The notes under the pieces were generated by a model, which saw only the letters and a program-made list of their open reading frames with translations, made no database searches and was not told the origin of the DNA. From Boesenbergia rotunda (taxonomy: Eukaryota; Streptophyta; Magnoliopsida; Zingiberales; Zingiberaceae): 64,000 bases of DNA. A program made the translations under genes and the position numbers. Shown here piece after piece: positions 22,426 through 33,665 of the stretch. The stretch is taken from NCBI GenBank assembly GCA_024364735.1, contig JAGFNQ010006438.1, positions 61,083 through 125,082 on the forward strand, read 5' to 3'. The stretch's first letter is position 1. Each line of letters begins with the position of its first letter.

Positions 22426-22845
22426 TCATCCCTAACCAGAATCAGCAAAAGGGGTATGTTGCTCAACAGATTCTACACGATAAAGATGCATGACGGAGAA
22501 TCTGTAGCACAACTCCACGCTAGGATCTAGGAGCTGATGAACGGGTTGCACCCGATAGGTCACAAGGTTAAAAACCGTGACCTAATAAGGTATACCTTAA
22601 ACTCATTCCCGCGAAACTCACTGTGGGCATCTATGGTGGATGCCTACAAGGTTTCCAGGAATCTTTCTAAGATAAAACTAGACGAGTTATTTTCGAAATT
22701 AGAATTACATTAACAGACTAATACTACTTTGGTCGAGAAGGGTATAGCATTTGTTGCAGGAAAAACTCAAGGGAAAACTCCGAAGAAGAAGCTTCAACCA
22801 GCACCCGAGTCCGACTCAGACTCAGATCAGACGACAGTGAAGGGG

Positions 22846-25452
22846 TGATGAACCCAAAATGAGCTGTCACGAAAGTGTGGGTCTCAAATTTAGAATATTT
22901 ATAAAGCTGGAAACCCTTTTTGCAATCAAAGTATGAAAACGTAGTAAAGGGGCCACAGGTCGTGTTTTTCCTAGGGCTAGTTGACGTTGTGTGATTCGAG
23001 CTTGTATTTATGTGTCGTTTAGGAATTTTGGGTTTCAAATAACATTTGGGTTTTGGGTTGCAATCTGAAATGAAATCGCAATAAAAAGAAAGAGAACTTA
23101 CATCAATGAATCAAACAAGGGCAATGCAATTTGTGAACTTAACCAATGAGAAGCTTAATCAACCGACGCACTTATCCAATTCCGAAAACAAATCTGATAT
23201 CGAATTGCAATTCAAACTGCTAAACAGATTAATAAAACAGTGCTGAAAATTGATTGAAACTAAAGCCGCATTCACTTGATACAACTTGCCAAAACAAAAC
23301 TAACTGCAGAATTTAACTGGATACTAGTAAATGACTTTGAAACAACCAATCAACTGCAGAATTCAGCAACTAATGGATTCGGAAACGAATGAATGTGAAG
23401 CAGAAATTCGGTGCCAAAACTGATATGCAGAAATGCAATTGCTGATCAAATGCTGAAACTAACAATGCATGTTGAATTCGAACACAAAAGTACACTACAA
23501 GGTGTATTAATCTTGATCCAAATCAGACATGAGGCTGCACTTGATACACTATCGGAATTACTAAACTGAAACTGCAGAGATTAAAACTAAATGGCAGATT
23601 GGGCATTCAGGAATGCAGAAATGAGGATTGCAGAAATATGAATTCAGAAATAATTCATTGATACAAGGAACTAATGCTCAGAATTTATACTAATCAGCTC
23701 AGAAACGATCATTGATGCTGCAAAAATTGTCCATGAATGCAGCAACTTAGAAATGGACTTAGTGCAGGTTCGAATGCAAAATTCAGAACATGAGCAGAGG
23801 TGAGACTGAATTCTTTGTAAATGAAACCAACTACAAAAATAGATTTAGAAGAAAAACTAGACTTGCTTGATACAAAGATTTCGGAACTGAAAACAAGAGC
23901 TGGCAGGACATGAAACTGAGTTTCAGAAACAATTGATGTGCAGAAATTGAAAACTGAAAATAGGGAAACTGATACGCAAGCTGATTCGCAGGTTTGGGAA
24001 AACAAATTCCGATCTCTAAATCGATTGCTATGCAAATGAAACAATCTTCAAAGTGAATTCAAAAGATAACAACTAAGCTTACTTGATACAAGATCAGGAC
24101 ATCAAGATAAAATCTGATACGCAGGAGAAGAAAAGAAATTGGCACGCAACTAGTAAAACTGAAACGCAGCAATGAAACGAGAATTAAACTAAAACTACAA
24201 ACTATTGTTCACTAAACAAGTTCACTAGCTAACTACTTGCTGGAATTAAACCTAATTAAGACAGAATCGAAGTGGAAAGAAAAGCTACAGCAACTGATAC
24301 AAAATTCAGAAATGAAACAACATTCAGAATTGAAATTACAGCCAAAACTCGAAATTCAGTAAGAAATCTAAGCCTCAATCCTTCCCTAGCTCAAATCCTC
24401 CTTGTTCGTCACGCAAGGGCAAGCCTCGAACCCGTAAGCTCCACAAATCGATAGAAAATAGCATCTGCAATTCAAATCCAGCTCATCTCTGCTCAAATCC
24501 AAAAACCCATCCAATTCCTTCAACCCAGCTGCGATGATGATTTGGGATTGATCCGAGCACTTCAGGGAACCCCTCTGAACTACTCAGGTGGATGAAATGA
24601 TGCGTAGCCGATGTTGACGAAATCAGATGGCAGAGCTACGGAGACCTCACGACGCTCTGTTCTTGGGCAGAATTCGAGCTGGAACTTCACTGAGAAACCT
24701 TCCCAATAACCTAGGATTCAATCTAAACAAAGAATTGAGGGGTCGCGCCCCTTGGATTGAAGAACTAGCTGAAGAAAAACTAAGAACTGACGAAGAAGAA
24801 GGTTGCGGCGTGGAAGACGCAATGAGCTGAACTGAGGGGAAATTTTGATTAAATACTTAAGCATGAACGACCCAGATTGTTTTGAGAGAATCCAACTGCT
24901 GATCTTCATCCGATCTGAACCAAACTTTGATGATGTTGATCAAGGGTCAGGATATGCCTCGTGGTATCTCGGATCCTCCAGATTTGCAACGGATGGTCCA
25001 GATCAACCTAATCTTTGAATGGACAGTCTAGAGCCCTCCGAGCTTGATCCAACGGTTGAATGAGCTCTGATTTGGATGAAACGTTCAGATCTTGATCAGA
25101 GTACTTGATCAGCCCTAACCCTAGCTTGGATTGCTTCAGATGGTCCCAGATGGCTCAAATCTAGCCACTTTTGAATCGGACGGCCCAGATTAATCCGAAG
25201 CTTGATAACTCGATCCGGGTCCACTTCCGACTCAAGTTTGACCCAGTATGCCCTAGGTCCATGAACCTTTCATGCCTACAAAAATAGATCTAAAATTTAG
25301 TAGCAAAATAATTCAAATATATCAAGATTTGCAATTAAGACCAAAATAAAAGTATGTTCTAAAACCTAGGGTAATTTCACAATTAAGCAAGTAAAACATG
25401 GGTCAAACATGGATTTTAGCAACTAAAATAATCAATAAAATGGTACTTATCA
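22846..25452 (-). mobile_element. Solo Gypsy-like LTR nested in Copia gag
   Basis: The termini are TGATGAACCC and TACTTATCA (TG…CA) with a perfect 5-bp target duplication AGGGG (22841-22845 and 25453-25457). No protein-coding region is present, and the A-rich middle repeats phrases such as 'gcagaaatgcaattgctgat'. Its left end resembles the LTR end at 4241, where an Asp-type primer site shows that this end is the LTR 3' end, so the orientation is minus. Length 2607 bp. A solo LTR is the simplest reading; a non-autonomous LARD-like element is the alternative. Confidence 0.8.
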
Positions 25453-26250
25453 AGGGGATCGCCCCAAATTGGTCCGGCTAGCATGCAACTACTACAAAGA
25501 ACTTAAGCACCAAACGAACAAGAAGAAGTCAAGCCGGATTAAGGAAGATCGAGCGAAACCCTCGACGGGCTCGAAGAGCAAGGGCAACGTCACCTACTAC
25601 GAGTGCATCAAAAAGGGACACTGCAAATCAGGGTGCCCCAACCTAAAGGAAAACAAGAAGGCACGGAGGAAGAAGGCCCTTCAAGCCACCTAGGACGAGT
25701 CATCCTCCGAAGAAGAAGAAGAAGTCCCGCACGCGAACCTACTCGCCTTGACCGCCTCGGAAGACGTCGACTCCGGATTAGAATCGGAACCAGACGAGGA
25801 CGTCAACACCGGAAAACTCACAATCTCGGAGGACGGACAAATCACGGTAAGAGGTTATCCAGAATCTGAGTTATATGATCTAATTTCGTACTTATCAAGA
25901 AAATTGGTGAAAGCCAACATCCGGGTTGAAACCCTTCGACAAGAAGTAGAACTCCTGAAAGAGGAAGTCAACTCGAGTTCCTTGACCGAGCCAATTCAAG
26001 AAGGAAACTCAACTCAAGTTAAAAAAACTTGAGGAACAGAATTCCTTCTTGGAAACTCAAGTAAAGGAACTCAGGGTTGCCTTAGAACTATTTACTTCGG
26101 GTTCCAAGGGTCTTGGCATGATTTTTGGAAAACAGAAGTCCGTACTTAATCGATCCGGACTAGGTTATCGAACCAAATCGCGATAACGGTCGTATTATTC
26201 TGTATTAAACCAACCTAGAACCCGAGTCCAAGCATGGGTCCCTAAGCTGT

Positions 26251-27112
26251 GATTGACTAAACAAGCTGGACCAAACTAGTATTCGATCTCCAAGGACAAG
26301 ATTCACATCTTACCTAACCCTTATCGAGGCTTCAGTCTAGGAGGAGCCAATATAAAAATCATATTTATAGTTAGATGTTTTTTTAATTGTTTGCTTGTTT
26401 GTTTATTTTTTTCTGCAATTTTATTATTATGCTTAGACTTAGGAATAGTTTAAGGACAAAAGATTTATTTAAAATTTGAACAACATAGTATTAGGTGGAG
26501 GTGAGATGATAGTACGTTAGGGAAGCCTTTCTAATAAGGTCAAGTAGGGTAATGCGTACCCTACTCGGTCTGTTTAGTCTGGTGGAACTAGCCGAATCTA
26601 CCGATCCAAAACCTAAACTAGTTAGACCAAAAATTTTCAAGAAGTAATTTGAAAATGAATTTTCAGTAAAAGGCTTTGTAAAAAAAAAGGATTGTTGCTC
26701 CAATAAGGCTACGGCCAAAGAAGGCTTATGTGCCTCGCCAAGACCTGGAAGCCAATTATCGAAAATCAAATTCAATTGACTACTTGATAAATTTGAATCT
26801 AACACAAATTTTAAATTAAAACCTAGACTTAAGAACTTTTCAAAATCAATAACCTTAACTCAATAATTTTTTCAAAATTAATTCAACATTTTCAAAATTA
26901 ATTCAACATTTTTTAAATTAAATGTCTTTAAAAAATTTAAACATTTTTTTAAAAACCTATCTCACAAAACCCATAAGGTCAACATGCTTGATAACTTTAG
27001 CTATGGGTGAGACAGACTAGGTAGTGAAATTCAATTTAAGCTATCCTTACCTCTAATGGATCCAAATCAATACATACTTTATGTGTAGGAACATAAAGAC
27101 TCGGACTAGTGA
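26251..27112 (+). other. Copia gag-pol spacer, no intact coding
   Basis: This is AT-rich sequence between the last recognisable gag and the protease/integrase frame. Open frames on the minus strand look like shadows. 'TTTTCAAAATTAATTCAACA' occurs twice in tandem at about 26865-26910. Confidence 0.5.
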
Positions 27113-28794
27113 ATGTTAGATAGTGGATGCTCCAGACACATGACTGGGGATAAATTGAAATTTACCAAAATCAAGTTCAAGAACCTAGGCTCAGTAGCAT
27201 TTGACAACAATGCTACACTCAAAGTAATTAGGTCAGGTAATATTGAACTTAATTCAGATTTCATCATTAAGAAAGTACTCTTGGTTGAAAATTTTAAATT
27301 CAATTTACTTAGCATTAGTCAACTATGTGATACTGGTTACATAGTCACTTTCACCAACTCTGACTGCCTTATTAGAAATCTCCAAGACTCAGAGATAACA
27401 CTTAAGGGTACTAGGAAAAACAACGTTTACACTATTAATCTACCCTTAGTACCAAAATGCTTTCTGACTCAATTAGAAGAATCTAACCTTTGGCATAAGA
27501 GATTAGGTCACACTCAAACCAAACTAATTTCAAAATTTACTCAACTTGATTTAATTAAAGGTGTATCTAAAATCAAGAATTTTGAAAACATAATTTGTAA
27601 CTCATGTAAACAAGGCAAACAAACTATGTCAACTCATAAACCAACCCAATCAGACTTAACCCAAACCACACTTGAGCTCCTACACTTTGACCTATTTGAT
27701 TCACATGGAGTCAAGTCACTAAGCGGAAATCGGTACTGCTTAGTAATTATCGATGATTACTCTTGGTTTACCTGGGTTAGGTTCTTGAAAACTAAGGATA
27801 AAACCTTTAATTTATTTAATGACTTATGCAAAATTATTGAAAATCAAAATGATACTAAAATTAAAAGACTTAGGAGTGATCATGGGGGAGAATTTGAAAA
27901 TCAAAAGTTTGAGGAATTTTGCAAAATTAATAGGTATATTCATGAGTTTTCCTGTCCTAGAACCCCCAACAAAATGAGATAGTTGAGAGAAAGAATAGAA
28001 CCTTTCAGAAAGCCGCTGGGACTATGCTTAACGAATATAACCTAGCTAACCAATTTTGGGCAGAAGCGGTAAATACAACATGCTATATCCAAAATTGGGT
28101 CCTAATTAATAAAAGGCATAATAAGACACCCTATGAACTCTATTATCATAGATTACCAAATTTACACTATTTAAGAGTCTTTGGGTGCAAAGTCCACATC
28201 TTGAACACTAAGGACTACCTAGGTAAGTTCCAATCAAAGTCAACCCCAGGGACCTTCCTAGGATATTCAACAACTAATAGAGCCTATAGGGTTTATAATA
28301 AACAAACCCACAAAATTGAGGAAACTACCAATTTAATCTTTGACGAAGAGGTTGAACCAAAATTTGATAATCAAAAATTAAACCAATCAAATCTTGATCA
28401 CGAAGACAATGAACCAACAATTGAACCATCGATTGAACCACTGATTGAATCATTAAATGGATTATCACTTGAACCAATAACTGAGGTATCAACTGAATCA
28501 ATAACTGAACCATCTCAAATAGTTGAACCAAACACTGTACCAAACCGTCCAGTCGGACCTGAGATTGAACCTAGTTCTAGAAGAACAAAGAAACCCAGAC
28601 TGAATCATCCTTCTGATCAAATTATGGGTGATCCTACCTTAGGAGTTAGAACTATGTCTTCTTATAGAAATCTTAGTCAGATCGCACTTATTTCAAAAAT
28701 TGAACCTAAAACTATAGAAGAAGCCCTACCTGACCCAGATTTGATCATAGCAATGCAAGAGAAACTAGCCCAATTTGAAAGAAACCAAGTCTAG
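27113..28794 (+). pseudogene. pol: Copia protease end, GAG-pre-integrase and integrase
   Basis: The frame 27113-27982 starts at the protease active-site region (LDSGCSRHMTGD, where D-S-G is the aspartate motif). It continues through the pre-integrase block (NLWHKRLGHTQ … CNSCKQGKQ, the H-H-C-C zinc site) and the integrase core: D in HFDLFDSHG, D in IIDDYSWFTW and RSDHGGEF. A frameshift at about 27975, within CPRTPNKMR, shifts coding to the frame continuing into 28024-28794 (FWAEAVNTTCYIQN … FLGYSTTNRAYRVYNKQTHKIEE). The acidic E(P/Q)-rich tail at 28400-28570 is the usual integrase-RT linker. A TAG at 28792-28794 ends this frame just before the RT domain. Confidence 0.88.
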
Positions 28795-29396
28795 GAATTA
28801 GTACCTAAACCTGAGGGAAAATCAGTAATAGACACTAAGTGGGTATTTAGAAACAAATTGAATGATCAAGGGGAAATTGTGAGAAACAAAGCCCGCTTAG
28901 TAGCTAAAGGATTTAGTCAGGTTGAAGGGTTTGATTATGATGAAACATATGCCCCGGTAGCCAGACTTGAGTCAATTAGAATGTTATTAGCTTTTGCATC
29001 TCATAGAGGGTTTAAACTATACCAAATGGATGTCAAGTCTGCTTTTCTTAATGGGTTTATTAAAGAAGAAGTTTATGTAGGGCAACCCCTAGGATTTTGA
29101 GGATTTAGAAAAACCTGAATATGTATTTAAATTTAAGAAAGCCCTTTATGGGTTGAAACAAGCACCTAGAGTATAGTATGAATGATTATCAACTTATTTA
29201 ATTTCTAAAGAATTTAACCAAGGTCAAATTGACTCCACATTATTTGTTAAAACCTTAGAAAAAGATATTTTTATTGCACAAATATATGTTGATGATATAA
29301 TATTTGAGTCTAATAATTCTAATTTTCTAAAAGAATTTGTCAAAATCATGGAAAGCGAATTCGAAATGAGCTTTGTAGGTGAGCTCAACTTTTTCT
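28795..29396 (+). pseudogene. pol: Copia reverse transcriptase, N-terminal part
   Basis: RT blocks are readable: VDTKWVFRNK-like, NKARLVAKGFSQVEGFDYDE, TYAPVARLESIRMLLAFA, YQMDVKSAFLNGFIKEEVYV, then, after a frameshift at 29098, FKKALYGLKQAPR with a TAG, and IYVDDIIFES containing the catalytic YVDD at about 29285-29296. The sequence is lost after GELNFF at about 29396, so the thumb and RNase H are missing. Several stops make it non-functional. Confidence 0.88.
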
Positions 29397-29640
29397 CTTT
29401 CACCCATTTTGAAAAATAGTCCACAAAAACTAGCAAGAACTTCTTTTGCTGAGGTCCGATGGGAAATGAGCCTACAATGTTCATTCTCCACTGATCGAAT
29501 GGGCAGGACACTGTGGAGACTCGCAGGGGCTTGGTCGGTCGATGAGTCACACGCTGATGTCTCTAGTAGGCCTCGCATCCGATCATGAACTTAAGAGCAT
29601 CGACCTGCAGAGTGGGCCAAATATGTATTTGTGTTGATCT
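29397..29640 (-). pseudogene. Gypsy integrase fragment, reversed
   Basis: Read on the minus strand from about 29630: DALKFMIGCEAY, a stop, RHQRVTHRPTKPLR, then CPFDQWRMNIVGSFPIGP and KFLLVFVDYFSKWV. This is the end of the Gypsy integrase zinc-binding domain (usual C-x2-C, here damaged) and the first part of the DDE core, with D in MNIVG replaced by N and the second D in VDYFSKW present. It abuts the Copia RT fragment in the opposite orientation, with no visible target duplication. Confidence 0.8.
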
Positions 29641-30273
29641 TATCTCTTATGTCTACCCTTATAGCTTGAGCTTGAAAGGAAAAGGCTCCAAGCTCGCAAT
29701 TCTAGCCAGTACTTCTGATTTCTTCAGCCCGAATAGAGTTGAATCTGCTATCCTAGGTTTAAGATAGTAGAAAAGAACTTGTTTATTCATCAAGATGCAC
29801 GCACGTTATGAGAAATATTGTAAGTGCTTACTATTTGTTTCACCTTGAAAATTTGAGTTGTAGTTGCCCAATTATAACATAGTAAACCAAATGCTAGCAA
29901 CACATCATTCCATTGTAACAATTCTCATATGGTTCTGTTTTTCAGCTAACAAATCGTAAAATGGAGCCTTTATGTTTCATTAGTTTTTCAGTAAACCAAA
30001 AATTTTTGGGCAGTGGCTGCTAGGCCTCTTGTCCCATCATTTTCACAACTTGGCAATCTTATCCTGCTGCATCCCATTACGGCTGAGACAGATTGGCGAG
30101 CGAATCATCTTTTACCACCTAAAATACTACAACACTCATCTATATTAGTTTCAAATTTTTGAGAGAAAAGTTGTTAATTCAGGTATCCAATTTTTATTAT
30201 TCGTCTAATCCTAAAGGTGATCAATTCAACTGTAAATTATCTTTAAATTCCTAATCGAATCTTAAATTTTATA
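29641..30273. other. Gene-free sequence
   Basis: No supported coding sequence or repeat structure was seen. The open frame at 29585-29767 starts inside the Gypsy scrap and has no recognisable motif. Confidence 0.45.
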
Positions 30274-31092
30274 CTCAGTCCCTATATTAGAAAAAAATTA
30301 TTTTCACTCCCTACATGCAAAGTTTCATTTGTTTCAGCTCTCTAATAAATATTATTTTACCTAATTGTCCTTATTATTTTTAGGTACAAAAAGTTCAAAA
30401 TGAGATATATATAGTTCCTCCTAAATCTAATATCATATAATTAAAATCTAGTATATTTTCTATCAAATTAAGTACCACACTTTTTATACGTATAAACATT
30501 CTAGGAAGAAGTATAATTCTTCCTAAATTCAGTATATTTCAATTAGAATTTAATATATATTTTATCAAATTGAGCACAATTCTTTTTCCACCAGACCAAT
30601 TGATTAGGAGTTCATACTTAATTGCCCTTATTATTTTAGGTACAAAAAGTTCAAAATGAGGTATAGTTCCTCATAAATTCAGTATCATATAATGAAAATT
30701 TAGTATATTTTCTATCAAATTAAGTATCATACTTTTTATACGTATAAAAAGTCCAAAAATAAGTATAATTTCTTCCTAAATTCAGTATATTTCAATTAGA
30801 ATTTAGTATATGTTCTATCAAATTGAGCACAATTTTTTTTCCACCGGACCAATTGATTAGGAGTTCATACCAATTGATTAGCTTAGGATGAATTGATTAG
30901 GTCATATTCAATGTGATATAAAATATACTGAATTTTAGTTAACTGATACTGAATTTAGAAAGAATTATACATGATTTCAGATTTTTTGTACCTAAAAAAA
31001 ATTGAGGGGTAATTCGGTAAATCTGTAGTCGAAATACAGGAAATATTGTATGTAGGGAGTGGAAATAAATTTTTTCTGACACAGGGACTGAG
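30274..31092. mobile_element. MITE-like foldback with internal direct repeats
   Basis: The left end CTCAGTCCCTATATTAG … TTTTCACTCCCTACA and the right end TGTAGGGAGTGGAAATAA … GGGACTGAG are inverted copies of about 43 bp. The interior contains a direct duplication of ~240 bp (about 30371-30612 and 30629-30870) beginning near TTATTTTAGGTACAAAAAGT. It is non-coding and very AT-rich. No clear target duplication was found, so the superfamily is open. Confidence 0.6.
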
Positions 31093-33345
31093 GAGAAAGT
31101 TAAGTTTACATGCAGGAAATTTAATTTATAAAAGTTTTTTCATTTGTCACTTGAGTAAATCAAAAAGTACAGATGGGTTATAGTAGGCAACAATTAAGTA
31201 AAATAAATGGTTGATCTAACCTAAGAAATGGGCTAACAATTAGGCATTATTATTGCTGCGATTGAGTTTGGTATCCAAGTGATGAGGAACTAGATGAGAT
31301 TGGTGACATGAATCAAGGTGGATTGTTGATCTCGGCTTCTTTATTATGATTTTGAAACTATGATGATGCCCATAGAAAATTTTGGTGCGGTAAATAATTC
31401 TCTCAATCTTTAAATGGTTGATAAAGATATTTCAGTAGCTAGTAATGGTGTTTCCGTTGACATCTTGCAATTCGATTGGCAGTTAGAACAATCATTTAAG
31501 GATTAAAATTGTTTTGATTAAGAAGTATTAAACATGCAGTAACTTCCAATGTTCAGGTGTTTAATAATTGTGGCTCGCTATATATATATTCACATGGGAC
31601 CGGTATGCAAATTGTTAGTGTAGAAAGAGTGTTCATGAATAAGTGCAATATTCCAATGCTTTCTTAGGGTTAGTCCTGACAATTAGAAGTTAGGTAAATC
31701 TTGACTTACCTTATCAATCTGTCTAGATCATTTTATTCGTTGAACAAATCACTAGATGAGCCTTGTCATGATCTTCATATACGGTATCTAACTAATGCCT
31801 ATGGGAATCTCAAAAAGGGAGAGTGCGACTGATTCCTAGATTTGAAATTATTTATTGTGCCTATCTCATTTAAGCACCCATGTGATTTGGCATTTATGGG
31901 ATGGGCCATATGTGAAGGATTGCTTACACTCTGCATCTTGATTTATATGAAGTGATCGAGAACCTGTAGTTAACAGAGAACTTACGGTGGGAAAAAAAAA
32001 CAGTGATTCCTACGCTCCAAATATTTCCGATAACTCATGTCAGCATCAATACGGAAAAAATAAATTACGATGACTATTAGATGGACAATGACTAACACAT
32101 GAGAAAAGACAGATACCTCACTTCATCAGGATTTAACTTTCATACTTCATGATGACAATATCTCATATAGTCATACTTTAGCCATCAATCTATTCCATGA
32201 GAACTAATTAATAGAGAATTTATGATGGTAAAAGGTGATTCGTTTGCTTCGAGTGTCTTCGTCAACCCGTCCCAAACCTAACATGGAAAAAGTAAATCAT
32301 GGAGATTACTAGTCTGGATGATATAACTAGCCCATGAAAAAGGCTTACAGACACTAATTTTATTAGATTTTGATCTTCAATCTTAAGATGATAATCTTAT
32401 TCGTGTTAATTATCAATTCATCCTATCCTATGGAGATAATTAATAGAGAACTCATGGCTCATAATAGAAGTAGATGTCTCACAAGTTTATTTAACGAAAG
32501 ATCACTCCATTAATTTATGTATAGATAAAAGTATTAAACTGTACATCTATTCGTAAGTTCCTAATTTTATTTTTTTAATTTTTTTAAAACTTATTTAAGT
32601 TTAAAAAATTAAATAATTAAATAATAATAATACTAGATGCTTACAAATAATACTAGTGGAGAATCTAATTGAGTTGATTATCATATTATATATAAATTTA
32701 TAAAATTTAGTTAGGATCGAATTTAGATAAAATTAAAAAATTATTCTCTCTAGTTAATTTCGATTCTCTATTTTTGTTTTTTTCAATGGTGTGGAAGGAG
32801 AATCATGGGGATGATGGATTTTACGTTTTGTAAAAGCGATAGCCATTATTCCATGTTAACGTCATATAACGTGATATGAGACAAGGCCAAATTGCTTGAC
32901 AATCACATTGTGAACGGCTTTGCGTGAAGGTTTTGATGATTTGGCTAGATGACACCTAAAATTGTAAAATTCTCACATCACACACACAAAAATACAAATG
33001 ATTAGTTGTTTGAGTATACTCATATATGATCAATTGGTCATATCGAGTGACGCATAATGGAAAACAATAAGCATGATGCTAACACAAGATTCTTTAGTTG
33101 GTTCAAAATTCTAGTCCTATTATATGGCCTAATACATGGCTAGCATGTCACCTCTAGAACATTTCATTATTTAATTTATTCATAAACTAAATTAAAATTC
33201 AATTACTAGTTAACTGAGGGAAATCAATAATCTATAATTTAATTGTAGAAATTTTAAGATTGTACATAAGTTCAAGTATTAAGTTAAAAATATAGAGAGA
33301 GTATAATAGCTTATCATACTTATAAAGCACCCCATATTTTTGTTT
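31093..33345. other. Gene-free AT-rich sequence with a diverged repeat
   Basis: Two or three weakly similar ~230-bp segments lie between about 31990 and 32460, each with 'aatagagaa(c/t)tyatg', 'ggaaaaa(g/a)taaat' and 'gattttgatcttcaatctta'-like phrases. A related phrase recurs at about 38240-38300. No open frame is convincing. Confidence 0.45.
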
Positions 33346-33420
33346 GAGTAATGATACGCATAGTGAAAGTGAATGTCTCAGTGAAAACTTTGACCGTCAA
33401 TCGACGGCACGTCCGACGTC

Positions 33421-33655
33421 CGATCGTCGATCGGACACTACCGGCGGCCTTCGGTCGCCGTTCCGAACCAAACTATACCCTAGGGGGCACGATGAACCCG
33501 TCGGGGATCGCCACAATTGCGATCTCGCATCATTGATCGTCGATTTCGATGGGTTCACCGTTGCCGGCGATCCTGACAAGTTCACCGTCCTCCCAATGTA
33601 TAGTTTGATTCGGGACGGCAATCAGAGGTCGCCGGTGGTGTCCGATCGACGATCG
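33421..33655. repeat. GC-rich long hairpin
   Basis: An inverted repeat centred near 33538 has arms of about 115 bp: CGATCGTCGATCGGACAC at the left end pairs with GTGTCCGATCGACGATCG at the right. Inner blocks (CCGTTCCGAACCAAACTATA with TATAGTTTGATTCGGGACGG) also pair. By eye about 80% of the arm positions match. It stands out as a GC-rich island in AT-rich surroundings. Overlapping open frames run on both strands, as expected for a palindrome, and are not taken as genes. Confidence 0.8.
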
Positions 33656-33665
33656 AACATGTACA

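Larger units (their letters stand above)
17714..22434 (+). mobile_element. hAT DNA transposon (4.7 kb) with 8-bp target duplication
   Basis: Its ends are TAGGGATGGCAAT and ATTGTCATCCCTA, an imperfect terminal inverted repeat, flanked by a perfect 8-bp duplication ACCAGAAT (17706-17713 and 22435-22442), as expected for hAT. Subterminal regions are dense in GGGGATGGGGAC-type repeats, pointing inward from both ends. A GC-rich leader, a likely 5' UTR intron (GTGAGT at 18303 to CAG at 18749) and a transposase gene lie between. It sits inside Copia gag, so it is younger than that element. The transposase has one in-frame stop; the termini look complete. Confidence 0.93.
17368..26250 (+). pseudogene. 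gag: Copia gag, split by two nested insertions
   Basis: It starts at ATG 17368 (MVLQEGYNTVSPPLFSGEDFSY), the conserved SIRE gag opening. A frameshift lies near 17465-17475, after MEVHLKTQV; the frame starting at 17475 then continues through EWDDPLKKKIEADAKA to the hAT insertion at 17713. Gag resumes at 22443 (RMLLNRFYTIKMHDGESV-like region, with a TAG near 22528) and stops at the solo LTR at 22846. It resumes again at 25458 with a zinc knuckle near 25595-25630 in which the first cysteine of C-x2-C-x4-H-x4-C appears as tyrosine (YYEC). It then continues, with frameshifts, through the KGLGMIFGK-like segment at about 26110-26135. Nucleocapsid function is lost. Confidence 0.8.
16946..29396 (+). 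mobile_element. SIRE-like Copia element, interrupted twice and truncated
   Basis: In order: the last ~190 bp of a 5' LTR, a tRNA-Met primer site, gag, a nested hAT (17714-22434), more gag, a nested solo LTR (22846-25452), the gag zinc knuckle, integrase and the start of reverse transcriptase. Gene order gag-protease-integrase-RT is that of Copia. The host element without inserts is about 5.1 kb. Both ends are lost: the left end joins Gypsy gag at about 16945 and the right end joins a reversed Gypsy integrase scrap at about 29397. Stops and frameshifts are spread throughout, so it is dead. Confidence 0.85.

Noticed and set aside
22129..22530. Open frame with (GD)n and a reverse (SP)n frame
   Set aside because: Both come from the GGGGA(C/T) subterminal repeats of the hAT element and cross its terminal inverted repeat into Copia gag.
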